A stretch of DNA of 64,000 nt. Source: Bifidobacterium choloepi. GTDB taxonomy: Bacteria; Actinomycetota; Actinomycetes; Actinomycetales; Bifidobacteriaceae. Made by a program: the position numbers and the translations under genes. The DNA lies in NCBI RefSeq assembly GCF_010667615.1, contig NZ_VYSG01000001.1:372001-436000 (forward strand). Reading direction: 5' to 3'. Positions 17,017 to 25,554 of the stretch are shown piece by piece. The notes under the pieces are model-generated. The model did no database searches. It saw nothing but the letters and a program-made list of their open reading frames with translations, and was not told the DNA's origin. The stretch's first letter is position 1, and the number at the start of each line of letters is the position of its first letter.

Positions 17017-19080
17017 ATGGCCAACACCAAATGTCATGAAGGACGCCGCGGCCTCGCCGTACTGCTGCCGGAACGCCACGGCGACGACTGCTGCGCGGAA
17101 CACGCCGGCGGCGACCATTCGGCGGATCCCCATGGCCACGCCGCCACGCCGATGGCCTCCCACCACCGGCGCGTCGTGTTCATCGGCAACCCGAACGTCG
17201 GCAAGTCGTCAATGTTCAACGCCATTCTCGGCGCCCGTGCCCGCGTGATGAACGCGCCGGGCACGACGGTCCTGCTCGAGCGCGGCGACTACCGGTACGA
17301 CGACCAGACCTGGGACCTCATCGACACGCCCGGCACCTATTCGCTGCTGCCGCTGTCCCCCGACGAGCAGGTCGCCGCGCAGGCGGCGATCGGCAACGAC
17401 GGCAACGCCGAGCCGGACCTCATCGTCGCCACGCTGGACGCGACGAACATTGCCCGTTCGCTGTACTTCCTCGCGATGATTCTCGAACTGGGCCGGCCGA
17501 CCGTCGTCGCGCTGACGATGAACGACCTCGCCGCGAAGAACGGCGCCGAAGTCGATCCGAAGGCGCTGTCCCGCGCGCTGTCCGGCGTGCCGGTCGTCCA
17601 GGTCGACGGCCGTACCGGACGTGGCACCGCCCGCCTGATGCAGGTCATCAACGAGAGCTTCGCCGGCACGCCGATGCCCGCCGGGCTGCACCCGGTCGAC
17701 CCGCAGGAAGTCGACGTCAAGCAGTGGGTGGAAGGCCGCGCCGACGAACGCTTCGACTGGGCCGCCTGCGTCATCGCGGACATCAACCTCGAGGACCGCG
17801 AGCGTTCGACGTTCTCCGACCGCATCGACCGCGTGCTGCTCCATCCGGTCGGCGGCATCGTCGTCTTCCTCGCCGTCATGTTCCTCGTTTTCCAGGCGAC
17901 GACGTGGCTGGCCGGTCCGGCGCAGGACTGGATCGACGGCGACGTGCGCGACTGGATCACCGGCGGCATCGACCAGGTGTTCGCGCTGTTCGGTCCCGAC
18001 GCCGCGGACGGCTGGCTGCACGGCCTGCTCGTCGACGGCCTGCTCGACGGCATCGTCACGGTGCTCACGTTCATTCCGCCGATGGGCATCATGTTCATCC
18101 TGCTGTCGCTGCTCGAGGATTCGGGCTACCTGGCGCGCGCGGCGTTCGTCATGGACCGCGCGATGCGCCTCGTCGGCCTCGACGGCCGCGCGTTCCTGCC
18201 GATCGTCGTAGGCTTCGGCTGCAACCTGCCGGCGCTCGCCGCCACGCGCACGCTGCCGGACTCGCGCCAGCGAGTGCTCACCGGCATGCTCATTCCGTTC
18301 AGCTCGTGCTCGGCGCGCCTGTCGGTCTATCTCGTGCTCGCCTACGCGTTCTTCCGCGAGCAGGCCGGCCTCGTCGTGTTCGGCATGTACGTGTTCTCGA
18401 TCGTGCTGATTCTCGCCGTCGGCATCCTGCTGCGCAAGGTCAAGTTCCATTCGCTCGAGCCGGAGCCGTTCGCGATGAGCCTGCCGCCGTACCAGTGCCC
18501 GCGCCTGCTCGTGCTCGTCAAGTCGGTGCTGGCCCGCCTGTGGGGCTTCATCCGCGGCGCCTCGTCGATCATCGTCACGATGATCGTCATCGTCTGGGTG
18601 CTGCAGGGCATTCCGGCGACGGCCAGCGCCGGCTCGTTCGGCGACGTCGAGGACGTGCACGAGTCGGTCTACGGCGTCGTCGCCGACGCGATCGCGCCGG
18701 TCTTCAAGCCGGCCGGCTTCGACGACTGGCATGCGTCGGCCGCGCTGATGACCGGCTTCGTCGCCAAGGAAGTCGTCGTCGGCTCGCTGTCGCAGTCGTA
18801 CGCGATCGACACCGGCGACGAGACCGAGGCCGAGGAAGGCTCCGGCTCGCTCGGCACCGCGATCGCGAACTCGTTCGAGGAAAGTTCCGGCGGGCACGGC
18901 AAGGCGGCGGCGATCGCGTTCCTGCTGTTCACGCTCGCCTACACGCCGTGCCTGGCGACGGTCGCCGAGCTCAAGCGACAATACGGCGGCAAGATCGCCG
19001 CGCAGACCGTCGGCCTGGGCCTCGTGACCGCCTACATTCTCGCCGTCGTCGCCTTCCAGCTGCTGCGGCTGATCATCTAG
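17017..19080 (+). CDS. feoB: ferrous iron permease B
   Basis: FeoB moves Fe2+ across the membrane under control of an N-terminal G domain. The 687-residue protein has G1 GNPNVGKSS at about residues 57-65 and G3 DTPGTYSL. Gate-type membrane segments include the Cys-containing stretches VGFGCNLPAL and IPFSSCSARL, and YTPCLATVAELKR is near the end. Its first 50 residues form a Cys/His-rich extension (Cys6, Cys25, Cys26 and eight His) before the G domain, which could bind metal. The ATG at 17017 follows a purine-rich site in the feoA-feoB gap. Confidence 0.95.
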   Translation: MANTKCHEGRRGLAVLLPERHGDDCCAEHAGGDHSADPHGHAATPMASHHRRVVFIGNPNVGKSSMFNAILGARARVMNAPGTTVLLERGDYRYDDQTWDLIDTPGTYSLLPLSPDEQVAAQAAIGNDGNAEPDLIVATLDATNIARSLYFLAMILELGRPTVVALTMNDLAAKNGAEVDPKALSRALSGVPVVQVDGRTGRGTARLMQVINESFAGTPMPAGLHPVDPQEVDVKQWVEGRADERFDWAACVIADINLEDRERSTFSDRIDRVLLHPVGGIVVFLAVMFLVFQATTWLAGPAQDWIDGDVRDWITGGIDQVFALFGPDAADGWLHGLLVDGLLDGIVTVLTFIPPMGIMFILLSLLEDSGYLARAAFVMDRAMRLVGLDGRAFLPIVVGFGCNLPALAATRTLPDSRQRVLTGMLIPFSSCSARLSVYLVLAYAFFREQAGLVVFGMYVFSIVLILAVGILLRKVKFHSLEPEPFAMSLPPYQCPRLLVLVKSVLARLWGFIRGASSIIVTMIVIVWVLQGIPATASAGSFGDVEDVHESVYGVVADAIAPVFKPAGFDDWHASAALMTGFVAKEVVVGSLSQSYAIDTGDETEAEEGSGSLGTAIANSFEESSGGHGKAAAIAFLLFTLAYTPCLATVAELKRQYGGKIAAQTVGLGLVTAYILAVVAFQLLRLII

Positions 19081-19089
19081 GCCGGGCCC

Positions 19090-19458
19090 ATGACTGGATT
19101 TCGCAAGACAGGGGACGATTCGCGCGACGGAACCACGCGCGCGAATCGTCCTTCCGTCATGGAACTCGTCGTCGACGACCTCGGGCACGGCATGACGGTC
19201 GGCGAGTGCGCGAGGAAACGCAAGCTGCCGCGTGATTTCATCGAGCAGATCGTCGATTATGCGCGCCGGAAGGGCACGCTCGACGTCGTCGAGCTGACGA
19301 AGGGTTGCTCGACGGGAGCATGCGACCCCGATCCCGACTCGCTGATCTGCGCCGGCTGCCCGCTCGTGCCGGCCGGCCAGGGCAACCGGCTGACGATTCG
19401 CGCGATGCTGTCCCGCCGGTCGCGACGGGCCGCAGGCGCCGATCGGCGACGCGAGTAG
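19090..19458 (+). CDS. FeoC-like small winged-helix protein with a four-cysteine motif
   Basis: The 122-residue protein begins nine bases after feoB and is the third gene of the feo operon. Residues 24-65 (LVVDDLGHGMTVGECARKRKL...) look like a winged-helix segment. Cys73, Cys78, Cys87 and Cys90 form a C-x4-C-x8-C-x2-C pattern suited to an iron-sulphur cluster, as in FeoC-type proteins that sense iron or oxygen and tune FeoB. Assignment rests on position and this pattern, not on close recognition. The C-terminus is basic. zwf starts ten bases after the stop. Confidence 0.68.
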   Translation: MTGFRKTGDDSRDGTTRANRPSVMELVVDDLGHGMTVGECARKRKLPRDFIEQIVDYARRKGTLDVVELTKGCSTGACDPDPDSLICAGCPLVPAGQGNRLTIRAMLSRRSRRAAGADRRRE

Positions 19459-19468
19459 GATGGCACAC
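19456..19468 (+). promoter_or_regulatory. -10 hexamer just before the zwf start
   Basis: TAGGAT at 19456-19461 fits TANNNT and ends seven bases before the ATG at 19469. No good Shine-Dalgarno sequence is present. This suggests a leaderless zwf transcript starting independently of the feo operon. Confidence 0.45.
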
Positions 19469-21031
19469 ATGAGTGAACAACCGTCCAATTCCGCCGGGGC
19501 GACCGAGCCGTGGCACAATCCGCTGCGCGACCCCCGCGACCTGAGGCTGCCGCGGATCGCCGGCCCGTGCAGCATCGTCATCTTCGGCGTGACCGGCGAC
19601 CTGTCCCGCAAGAAGCTGTTGCCGGCGATCTACGACCTCGCCAACCGCGGCCTGCTGCCGCCGAGCTTCGGCCTGACCGGCTTCGGCCGGCGCGACTGGA
19701 GCGAGGAGGAGTTCCGCGACTTCGTCAAGACGAACGTCAAGGCCCACTGCCGCACGCAGTTCGACGAGATGACCTGGCAGCAGCTCGCGAAGGGCATCCG
19801 CTTCGTGCGGGGCACGTTCGAGGACGAGGACGCGTTCGACCGGCTGTCGACGACGGTCGCCGAACTCGACCGCGACCGCGGCACGCGCGGCAACCACGCC
19901 TTCTACATGTCGGTGCCGCCGCGCGACTTCCCGATCGTCGCCCGCCAGCTGGCCCGCTGCGGCCTGGCCCATTCGACCGAGGGCGCGTGGCGCCGCGTCA
20001 TCATCGAGAAGCCGTTCGGCCACGATCTCGAGAGCGCGAAGAAACTCGACAAACTCGTCTCCGAGGTGTTCGACCCGCAGTCGGTGTTCCGCATCGACCA
20101 CTACCTGGGCAAGGAGACGGTCCAGAACATCCTCGCGCTCCGGTTCGCCAACAGCATGTACGAGCCGATCTGGAACAACAACTACGTCGACCACGTCCAG
20201 ATCACGATGGCCGAGGACATCGGCGTGGCCGGCCGCGCCGGCTACTACGACGGCATCGGCGCCGCGCGCGACGTCATCCAGAACCACCTGCTGCAGCTGC
20301 TGGCGCTGACCGCCATGGAGGAGCCGATCTCGTTCGCCGCCGCCGACCTGACGGCCGAGAAGACGAAGGTGCTGTCCGCCGTCCGACTGCCGAAGGACCT
20401 CGCCGCCCACACGGCTCGCGGCCAGTACGCCGCCGGCTGGCAGGGCTCCGAGGAAGTGTGCGGCTACCTCGAGGAAAAGGGCATCGACCCGAACTCGACG
20501 ACGGAAACCTACGCCGCCATCCGCCTCGATATCGACACGCGCCGCTGGGCCGGCGTGCCGTTCTACCTGCGCACCGGCAAGCGCCTCGGCCGTCGCGTCA
20601 CCGAAGTCGCCGTCGTGTTCAAGCCGGCGCCGCACCTGCCGTTCGAGTCGACGGCCACGCAGGAGCTCGGCAAGAACGCGATCGTCATCCGCATCCAGCC
20701 CGACGAGGGCGTCACGATCCGCTTCGGCTCGAAGGTGCCGGGAGGATCGTCGATGGAAGTGCGCGACGTCTCGATGGACTTCTCGTACGGCCGCTCGTTC
20801 ACGGAAAGCTCGCCGGAAGCCTACGAACGGCTCATCCTCGACGTGCTGCTCGGCGACCCGCCGCTGTTCCCGACGACCGAGGAAGTCAACCTGAGCTGGA
20901 AGATCCTCGACCCGATCGAGGACTTCTGGTCGACGCTCGGCCAGCCGCAACCGTACCGTGCCGGCACGTGGGGCCCGGAGGAAGCCGACGAGATGCTCGC
21001 CCGCGATGGACGTCGATGGAGGATGCCGTGA
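19469..21031 (+). CDS. zwf: glucose-6-phosphate 1-dehydrogenase
   Basis: The enzyme oxidises glucose 6-phosphate to 6-phosphogluconolactone with NADP+. The 520-residue protein shows the Rossmann motif IFGVTGDLSRKKLLPA near residue 40 and the substrate signature RIDHYLGKETVQN near residue 208, with LRTGKRLG further on. Its length is normal. An in-frame ATG at 19460 would add MAH but overlaps the preceding stop. The stop overlaps the opcA GTG, indicating coupled translation. It opens a four-gene oxidative pentose phosphate cluster that supplies NADPH. Confidence 0.97.
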   Translation: MSEQPSNSAGATEPWHNPLRDPRDLRLPRIAGPCSIVIFGVTGDLSRKKLLPAIYDLANRGLLPPSFGLTGFGRRDWSEEEFRDFVKTNVKAHCRTQFDEMTWQQLAKGIRFVRGTFEDEDAFDRLSTTVAELDRDRGTRGNHAFYMSVPPRDFPIVARQLARCGLAHSTEGAWRRVIIEKPFGHDLESAKKLDKLVSEVFDPQSVFRIDHYLGKETVQNILALRFANSMYEPIWNNNYVDHVQITMAEDIGVAGRAGYYDGIGAARDVIQNHLLQLLALTAMEEPISFAAADLTAEKTKVLSAVRLPKDLAAHTARGQYAAGWQGSEEVCGYLEEKGIDPNSTTETYAAIRLDIDTRRWAGVPFYLRTGKRLGRRVTEVAVVFKPAPHLPFESTATQELGKNAIVIRIQPDEGVTIRFGSKVPGGSSMEVRDVSMDFSYGRSFTESSPEAYERLILDVLLGDPPLFPTTEEVNLSWKILDPIEDFWSTLGQPQPYRAGTWGPEEADEMLARDGRRWRMP

Positions 21032-21978
21032 TCATCACGATGAAGGACACCGAGACGAACGAGATCTCGGCGAAGCTGAACGACCTGCACGAGGAGCGCG
21101 GCGAGGCCGTGCTCGGCCGCGTGCTCACGCTCGTCATCATGACCGACGAGGACAATCTCGAGGAGTCGCTGCGCCTCGCCAACGAGGCGAGCCGCGAGCA
21201 TCCGTGCCGCGTCATCGCGATCGCGCCGAGCACGCGCACCGTCACGAAGGAGGAGCACGACGCGGGCACCGCGACGTTCCTCGACGCCGAAGTGCGCATC
21301 GGGGCGGACGCCGGCGCCGGCGAGATCATCGTGCTGCGCCCGCGCGGCGGTCTCGTGCACCACGAGGACACGCTCGTCATCCCGCTGCTCGTCCCGGACG
21401 CGCCGGTCGTCGCCTGGTGGCCGACCGAGGCGCCGGCCAACCCGTCGAGGAACCGCCTCGGCGCGATGGCGACGAGCCGCATCACCGACGCGCAGCGCTC
21501 GTCGAACCCGATGCGCACGATGGAGGACCTGCGCCGCAACATGTCGTCGAAGAACGTCGACATGTCGTGGACGCGCCTGACCGTCTGGCGCGCCATGCTC
21601 GCGTCGTTGCTGGACCAGCCGCCGCACCTGCCGATCAAGTCGGTGCGCGTGACCGGTCCGGAAAACTTCCTGCCGATGGACCTGCTCGCCGCCTGGCTGC
21701 GACTGTGCCTCAACGTGCCGGTCGTGCTGGAAACCGAGCCGGAAGCCACTGCCGTCACCGGCGTCTACATGACGCGCGACGACGGCGTCGTGTCGCTGGA
21801 ACGCCGTCCCGCCGACCAGGGCCTGGCCACCGTCAACGTGCCGGGCCAGTCGCCGCAGGCCATTCCGGTGCCCACGCGCACGCTGGAAGAGTGCCTGAGC
21901 GAGGAACTCGGCCGCCTCTACCCCGACGAGATCTACCGCGAAGTCATCACGAAGGGCTGGGACCTCATCCATCCGTGA
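21028..21978 (+). CDS. opcA: glucose-6-phosphate dehydrogenase assembly protein
   Basis: OpcA activates or assembles glucose-6-phosphate dehydrogenase in actinobacteria and cyanobacteria. The 316-residue protein carries family blocks including RVLTLVIMTDEDNLEESLR, IVLRPRGGLVHHEDTLVIPL, VVAWWPTEAPANPS and RITDAQRSSNP. I choose GTG 21028: it overlaps the zwf TGA as GTGA and has GGAGGA five bases upstream. It also gives the family-like N-terminus MIITMKDTETNEI. ATG 21016 would lie inside zwf. Confidence 0.93.
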   Translation: MIITMKDTETNEISAKLNDLHEERGEAVLGRVLTLVIMTDEDNLEESLRLANEASREHPCRVIAIAPSTRTVTKEEHDAGTATFLDAEVRIGADAGAGEIIVLRPRGGLVHHEDTLVIPLLVPDAPVVAWWPTEAPANPSRNRLGAMATSRITDAQRSSNPMRTMEDLRRNMSSKNVDMSWTRLTVWRAMLASLLDQPPHLPIKSVRVTGPENFLPMDLLAAWLRLCLNVPVVLETEPEATAVTGVYMTRDDGVVSLERRPADQGLATVNVPGQSPQAIPVPTRTLEECLSEELGRLYPDEIYREVITKGWDLIHP

Positions 21979-22071
21979 TGCACGACCATTCCAGACAGTT
22001 CCCAGACTTGTCGGGTTGAATCGTGCACAGTGCAGACAAACAGATTGGTAACTAAGAAGGGAACGTCATCG

Positions 22072-22872
22072 ATGACTGCCCACCGACGGATTATCGCCTA
22101 CCCCACTCCCGAACTGATGGCCGACGCCGTCGCCGAGCGCACGCTGCTCACGCTGAGCGGCCTGCTCGCCGAGCCCGGCCGCGACCGCGTCGACATCGCC
22201 GTGACCGGCGGCACCGACGGCACGGCCATCCTGCGGGCGATCGCCGGCAGCGAACTGCTCGACATCGTCGACTGGTCGCATGTGCACGTGTGGTGGGGCG
22301 ACGAGCGGTTCGTCGCCGCCGACAGTCCCGAACGCAACGCCGTCGGCGCCCGCGAGGCGCTGCTCGACGGGCTCGTCGAGGCCGGACGGATGACGGAAGC
22401 GCAGATCCACGAGATGCCGGCCGACCGGCGTCCGGCAAGCGCCGTCGCCGCCGCGTCGGCCGACGAGAACGCCGAGGCACTCGCCGCGGCCGCCGCCGAC
22501 TACCAGCGCGAACTGGTCGCCGAGCTCGGCGACCGTCCGTCGCTCGACATCGCGATGTTCGGCCTGGGTCCCGACGGCCATTTCGCGTCGCTGTTCCCCG
22601 ACCTGCCGCAGGTGACGATGGACGATCCGTCCGTCCTCGTGACTGGCGTGGCCGATTCGCCGAAGCTGCCGCCGCTGCGGCTGACGTTCACTGTGCCGAT
22701 GATCGCGAACAGCGAGCGCACGTGGATCTGCGCATCGCGCGAGAAGAAGGCCGACGCCGTCGCCGTCACGTTCCTCGGCCACGCCGACCCTCACGCCCCC
22801 GCCTCGTTCGCCGCCGCCCGCACCGACCTCCTCTGGCTCACCGACCGCGCCGCCGCCTCGCTGGTGTGCTGA
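22072..22872 (+). CDS. pgl: 6-phosphogluconolactonase
   Basis: Pgl hydrolyses 6-phosphogluconolactone to 6-phosphogluconate, between Zwf and Gnd. The 266-residue protein has the family motifs DIAVTGGTDGTAILRAI, VHVWWGDERFVAADSPERN and DIAMFGLGPDGHFASLFP. An insert of alternating Ala/Glu lies around residues 125-140. The ATG at 22072 has GAAGGGA about ten bases upstream. A near-perfect palindrome ends the transcript. Confidence 0.95.
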   Translation: MTAHRRIIAYPTPELMADAVAERTLLTLSGLLAEPGRDRVDIAVTGGTDGTAILRAIAGSELLDIVDWSHVHVWWGDERFVAADSPERNAVGAREALLDGLVEAGRMTEAQIHEMPADRRPASAVAAASADENAEALAAAAADYQRELVAELGDRPSLDIAMFGLGPDGHFASLFPDLPQVTMDDPSVLVTGVADSPKLPPLRLTFTVPMIANSERTWICASREKKADAVAVTFLGHADPHAPASFAAARTDLLWLTDRAAASLVC

Positions 22873-22880
22873 ATCTTTTG

Positions 22881-22923
22881 GATGTCACAAAACCCGAGCT
22901 ACAGGCTCGAGTTTTGTGACATC
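22881..22923. terminator. terminator palindrome (TGTCACAAA/CCCGAGC family)
   Basis: Two 19-base arms (22881-22899 and 22905-22923) have one mismatch and a five-base loop. The core is CCCGAGC and the outer arm GATGTCACAAAA. It follows the pgl stop and recurs in related form at 31615, 56521 and 60810. Confidence 0.8.
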
Positions 22924-23053
22924 TGTCCAAGTTGAGCGACGTCGTCGCAAGATTTGCCGCCGGGGAGGTTTGGGGTCGGGCTAGACTGGAAAACGATTGA
23001 AACCGTACGATTCCCGGCCTCCCTGTCAGGCCGGATGTCTGGAGGCTACAAGC

Positions 23054-24508
23054 ATGACTGCTGAAGCAAATGTCGGCGTCGTCGGACTCGCTGCGATGGG
23101 CGCGTCCCTGTCGCGCAATCTCGCCCGCCACGGCTACAAGGTCGCCGTCTACAACCGCACCTACGCGCGCACCGAGAACTTCATGAAGAACTACGCGTCC
23201 GAAGGCGAGTTCTTCCCGTCGAAGACAGTCAGGGAGTTCGTCGATTCGCTCGAGAAGCCGCGCGTCGCGATCATCATGGTCAAGGCCGGCCAGCCGACCG
23301 ACGACGTCATCGAGGAGCTCGCCGCCGTCATGGACAAGGGCGACATCATCGTCGACGCCGGCAACGCGTACTTCAAGGACACGATGCGCCGCGAGAAGGC
23401 GATGGCCGCCCGCGGCATCCACTTCGTCGGCTGCGGCGTCTCCGGCGGCGAGGAAGGCGCGCTGCTCGGCCCGTCGATGATGCCCGGTGGCTCCGACGAG
23501 TCGTGGGAACGCCTCAAGCCGATGTTCGAGGCGATCGCCGCGAAGGCTTCCGACGGCACGCCGTGCGTGGCCCACATCGGCCCGAACGGCGCCGGCCACT
23601 TCGTCAAGATGGTGCACAACGGCATCGAGTACGCCGACATGCAGCTCATCGCCGAAAGCTACGACCTGATGCGCCGCGGCCTGAAGATGACGCCAGCCGA
23701 GATCGGCGACGTCTTCGAGCAGTGGAACAAGACCGACCTGGACTCCTACCTCGTCGAGATCACGGCCGAGGTGCTGCACAAGGTCGACGACAAGACCGGC
23801 ATGCCGCTCGTCGACGTCATCGTCGACCACGCCGGCATGAAGGGCACCGGCACGTGGACCGTCCAGACGGCGCTGTCGCTCGAGGTGCCGGTCACCGGCA
23901 TCGCCGAGGCCGTCTTCGCCCGCGGCCTGTCCGGCCAGACCGAGCTGCGCGAGAAGGCGCAGGCCGATCCGTTCGACGGCCCTGACCCGAAGTTCGACGT
24001 CGACGACGAGCAGCGCGACGACTTCATCGAGCACATCCGCAAGGCGCTGTACGCCTCCAAGATCGTCGCCTACGCGCAGGGCTTCAACGAGATCGCCGCC
24101 GCCGGCAAGCACTACGGCTGGGACATCGACATGGCCGAGGTCGCCCGCATCTGGCGCGCCGGTTGCATCATCCGCGCAAAGTTCCTCGACCGCATCTCCG
24201 AGGCGTTCGAGTCCGGCACCGCCGACATCTCGCTGTTGTTCGCCCCGTACTTCAAGTCCGGCATCCAGGAAGACGAGCCGTCGTGGCGCGCCGTCGTCGA
24301 GCAGGCCGTCCGCCACGGCATCCCGTGCCCGGTCTTCTCGTCGTCGCTCGCCTACTTCGACGGCCTGCGCTCGAAGCGCCTGCCCGCCTCGCTGATCCAG
24401 GGCCAGCGCGACCTGTTCGGCGCGCACACTTACCAGCGCGTCGACGAGCCGGGCGTCTTCCACACGCTGTGGACCGAACCGGGCAAGCCGGAAATCAAGG
24501 AGAAGTAA
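23054..24508 (+). CDS. gnd: 6-phosphogluconate dehydrogenase, decarboxylating
   Basis: Gnd oxidises and decarboxylates 6-phosphogluconate to ribulose 5-phosphate with NADP+. The 484-residue protein has the Rossmann start VGVVGLAAMGASLSRNLA. The substrate-binding segment GPNGAGHFVKMVHNGIEY is near residue 176, with the catalytic Lys and Glu, and AGCIIRAKFLDRI follows. The ATG at 23054 has GGAGG nine bases upstream. It lies 180 bp after pgl, past a terminator, so it probably has its own promoter. Confidence 0.97.
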   Translation: MTAEANVGVVGLAAMGASLSRNLARHGYKVAVYNRTYARTENFMKNYASEGEFFPSKTVREFVDSLEKPRVAIIMVKAGQPTDDVIEELAAVMDKGDIIVDAGNAYFKDTMRREKAMAARGIHFVGCGVSGGEEGALLGPSMMPGGSDESWERLKPMFEAIAAKASDGTPCVAHIGPNGAGHFVKMVHNGIEYADMQLIAESYDLMRRGLKMTPAEIGDVFEQWNKTDLDSYLVEITAEVLHKVDDKTGMPLVDVIVDHAGMKGTGTWTVQTALSLEVPVTGIAEAVFARGLSGQTELREKAQADPFDGPDPKFDVDDEQRDDFIEHIRKALYASKIVAYAQGFNEIAAAGKHYGWDIDMAEVARIWRAGCIIRAKFLDRISEAFESGTADISLLFAPYFKSGIQEDEPSWRAVVEQAVRHGIPCPVFSSSLAYFDGLRSKRLPASLIQGQRDLFGAHTYQRVDEPGVFHTLWTEPGKPEIKEK

Positions 24509-24536
24509 GGTCCTTCGGTTTCCCGCCAATCCTGGA

Positions 24537-24578
24537 CAAGTGGCCGTCCGTCCTCCCCGGAGGACGGACGGCCACTTG
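24537..24578. terminator. bidirectional terminator between gnd and the peptidase gene
   Basis: Perfect 20-bp arms (24537-24556 and 24559-24578, core GGCCGTCCGTCCTCC) are separated by two bases and followed by TTTTC. It serves two convergent genes. Confidence 0.85.
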
Positions 24579-24610
24579 TTTTCGCTCGCGGCAGGAAGCG
24601 GCAGAATCGT

Positions 24611-25303
24611 TCAGAACCAGCGGTCGGTCAGCGAGGCCAGGACGGACGGATGCGTCTCGACGTGCATGCGGTCGCCGAGCACGACGACGGCCTGGTCGTT
24701 GCGCAGCGGGACGAGCATGGCAGAGGCGGCGCCGGTCTGGCAGATGACGGCCGCGTTGACGCCGAGCAGCTTCGAGTCGACATGCGGCACGATCGCGCAG
24801 TCGACGAGATCCAGTCCCCTCGTGCTGAACAGCGACGGCGCCGCCGACGAGCTGTCCATCTCGCCGATGTAGCCAATGTCGGGTCCGCAGATCACCGAAC
24901 CGGCCGATTCGCCGACATACGGCACGCCGTCGAGCACGCGCTCGCGGATCAGCCGGTCGGCGCCGCTGTGACGCAGTTGCTCGAGCAGGTAGAACGTGTT
25001 GCCGCCGCAAACGTAGAACAGGTCGGCGTGCTCGAGCGTGTTGACGAGCTCGGCTTCGGGCGCCGTCGAGACGTCGATCATCTTGACGCCGAGACCGAGC
25101 GCGCGCAGCCAGTAGCGCATCGCGCGATTCGCCACGCCATAGGGCTCGGCATAGCTTGCCGTCGAGATGAACGCGCAGCGCTTGCCGCGCAAGTCGCCGA
25201 GCAGCCGCTTCATGACCGGCACCACCGCAAGGAACGACGCCCCGAGTATCAGCGTCATCTTCGAACGTTCCATCGCGCCTCGATTGTTCGTGTCCGTATT
25301 CAT
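24611..25303 (-). CDS. peptidase E-like serine peptidase (S51)
   Basis: The 230-residue protein resembles the S51 family, which cleaves N-terminal Asp dipeptides or related substrates and has a class-I glutaminase-like fold. The nucleophile elbow is VGESAGSVICGP, preceded by FYVCGGNTFYLLEQLR. An IVPHVDSK segment follows, where the family places its His. The start is unsure. ATG 25303 (or 25306) gives the longest reading, while ATG 25273 has GAGG four bases upstream and would remove ten residues. It is divergent from brnQ. Confidence 0.8.
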   Translation of the reverse strand: MNTDTNNRGAMERSKMTLILGASFLAVVPVMKRLLGDLRGKRCAFISTASYAEPYGVANRAMRYWLRALGLGVKMIDVSTAPEAELVNTLEHADLFYVCGGNTFYLLEQLRHSGADRLIRERVLDGVPYVGESAGSVICGPDIGYIGEMDSSSAAPSLFSTRGLDLVDCAIVPHVDSKLLGVNAAVICQTGAASAMLVPLRNDQAVVVLGDRMHVETHPSVLASLTDRWF

Positions 25304-25421
25304 CATTCGTTGCCGTTGTGTTGCCGCCATCCTAGGACAGCTTGTCTGGGAATTGTCCGAAAACATGGCGGCTGGCTGTCCGGACTGAATCGCCAGGGAT
25401 GCCAAAACGCTTCATCCGCGG

Positions 25422-25554
25422 TAGAGTAGACAGGTTCACCCAGAAGAGAAATTTGAGTCCCGAACGAGTCCAGTGAGAGGGCGGAGCCGACCGAGAGAAC
25501 GGCGCCGCGGCGACCGTCCGGCCACCCAGTCGAGTCCAGAACCGGAGTCCGACC
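25422..25554 (+). promoter_or_regulatory. brnQ leader with four GAGTCC repeats
   Basis: A -10-like TAGAGT is at 25422-25427, about 125 bp before brnQ. The leader holds GAGTCC at 25455-25460, 25466-25471, 25532-25537 and 25545-25550, the last serving as part of the ribosome binding site. The arrangement suggests an operator or an mRNA binding array; I recognise no known riboswitch. Confidence 0.35.
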
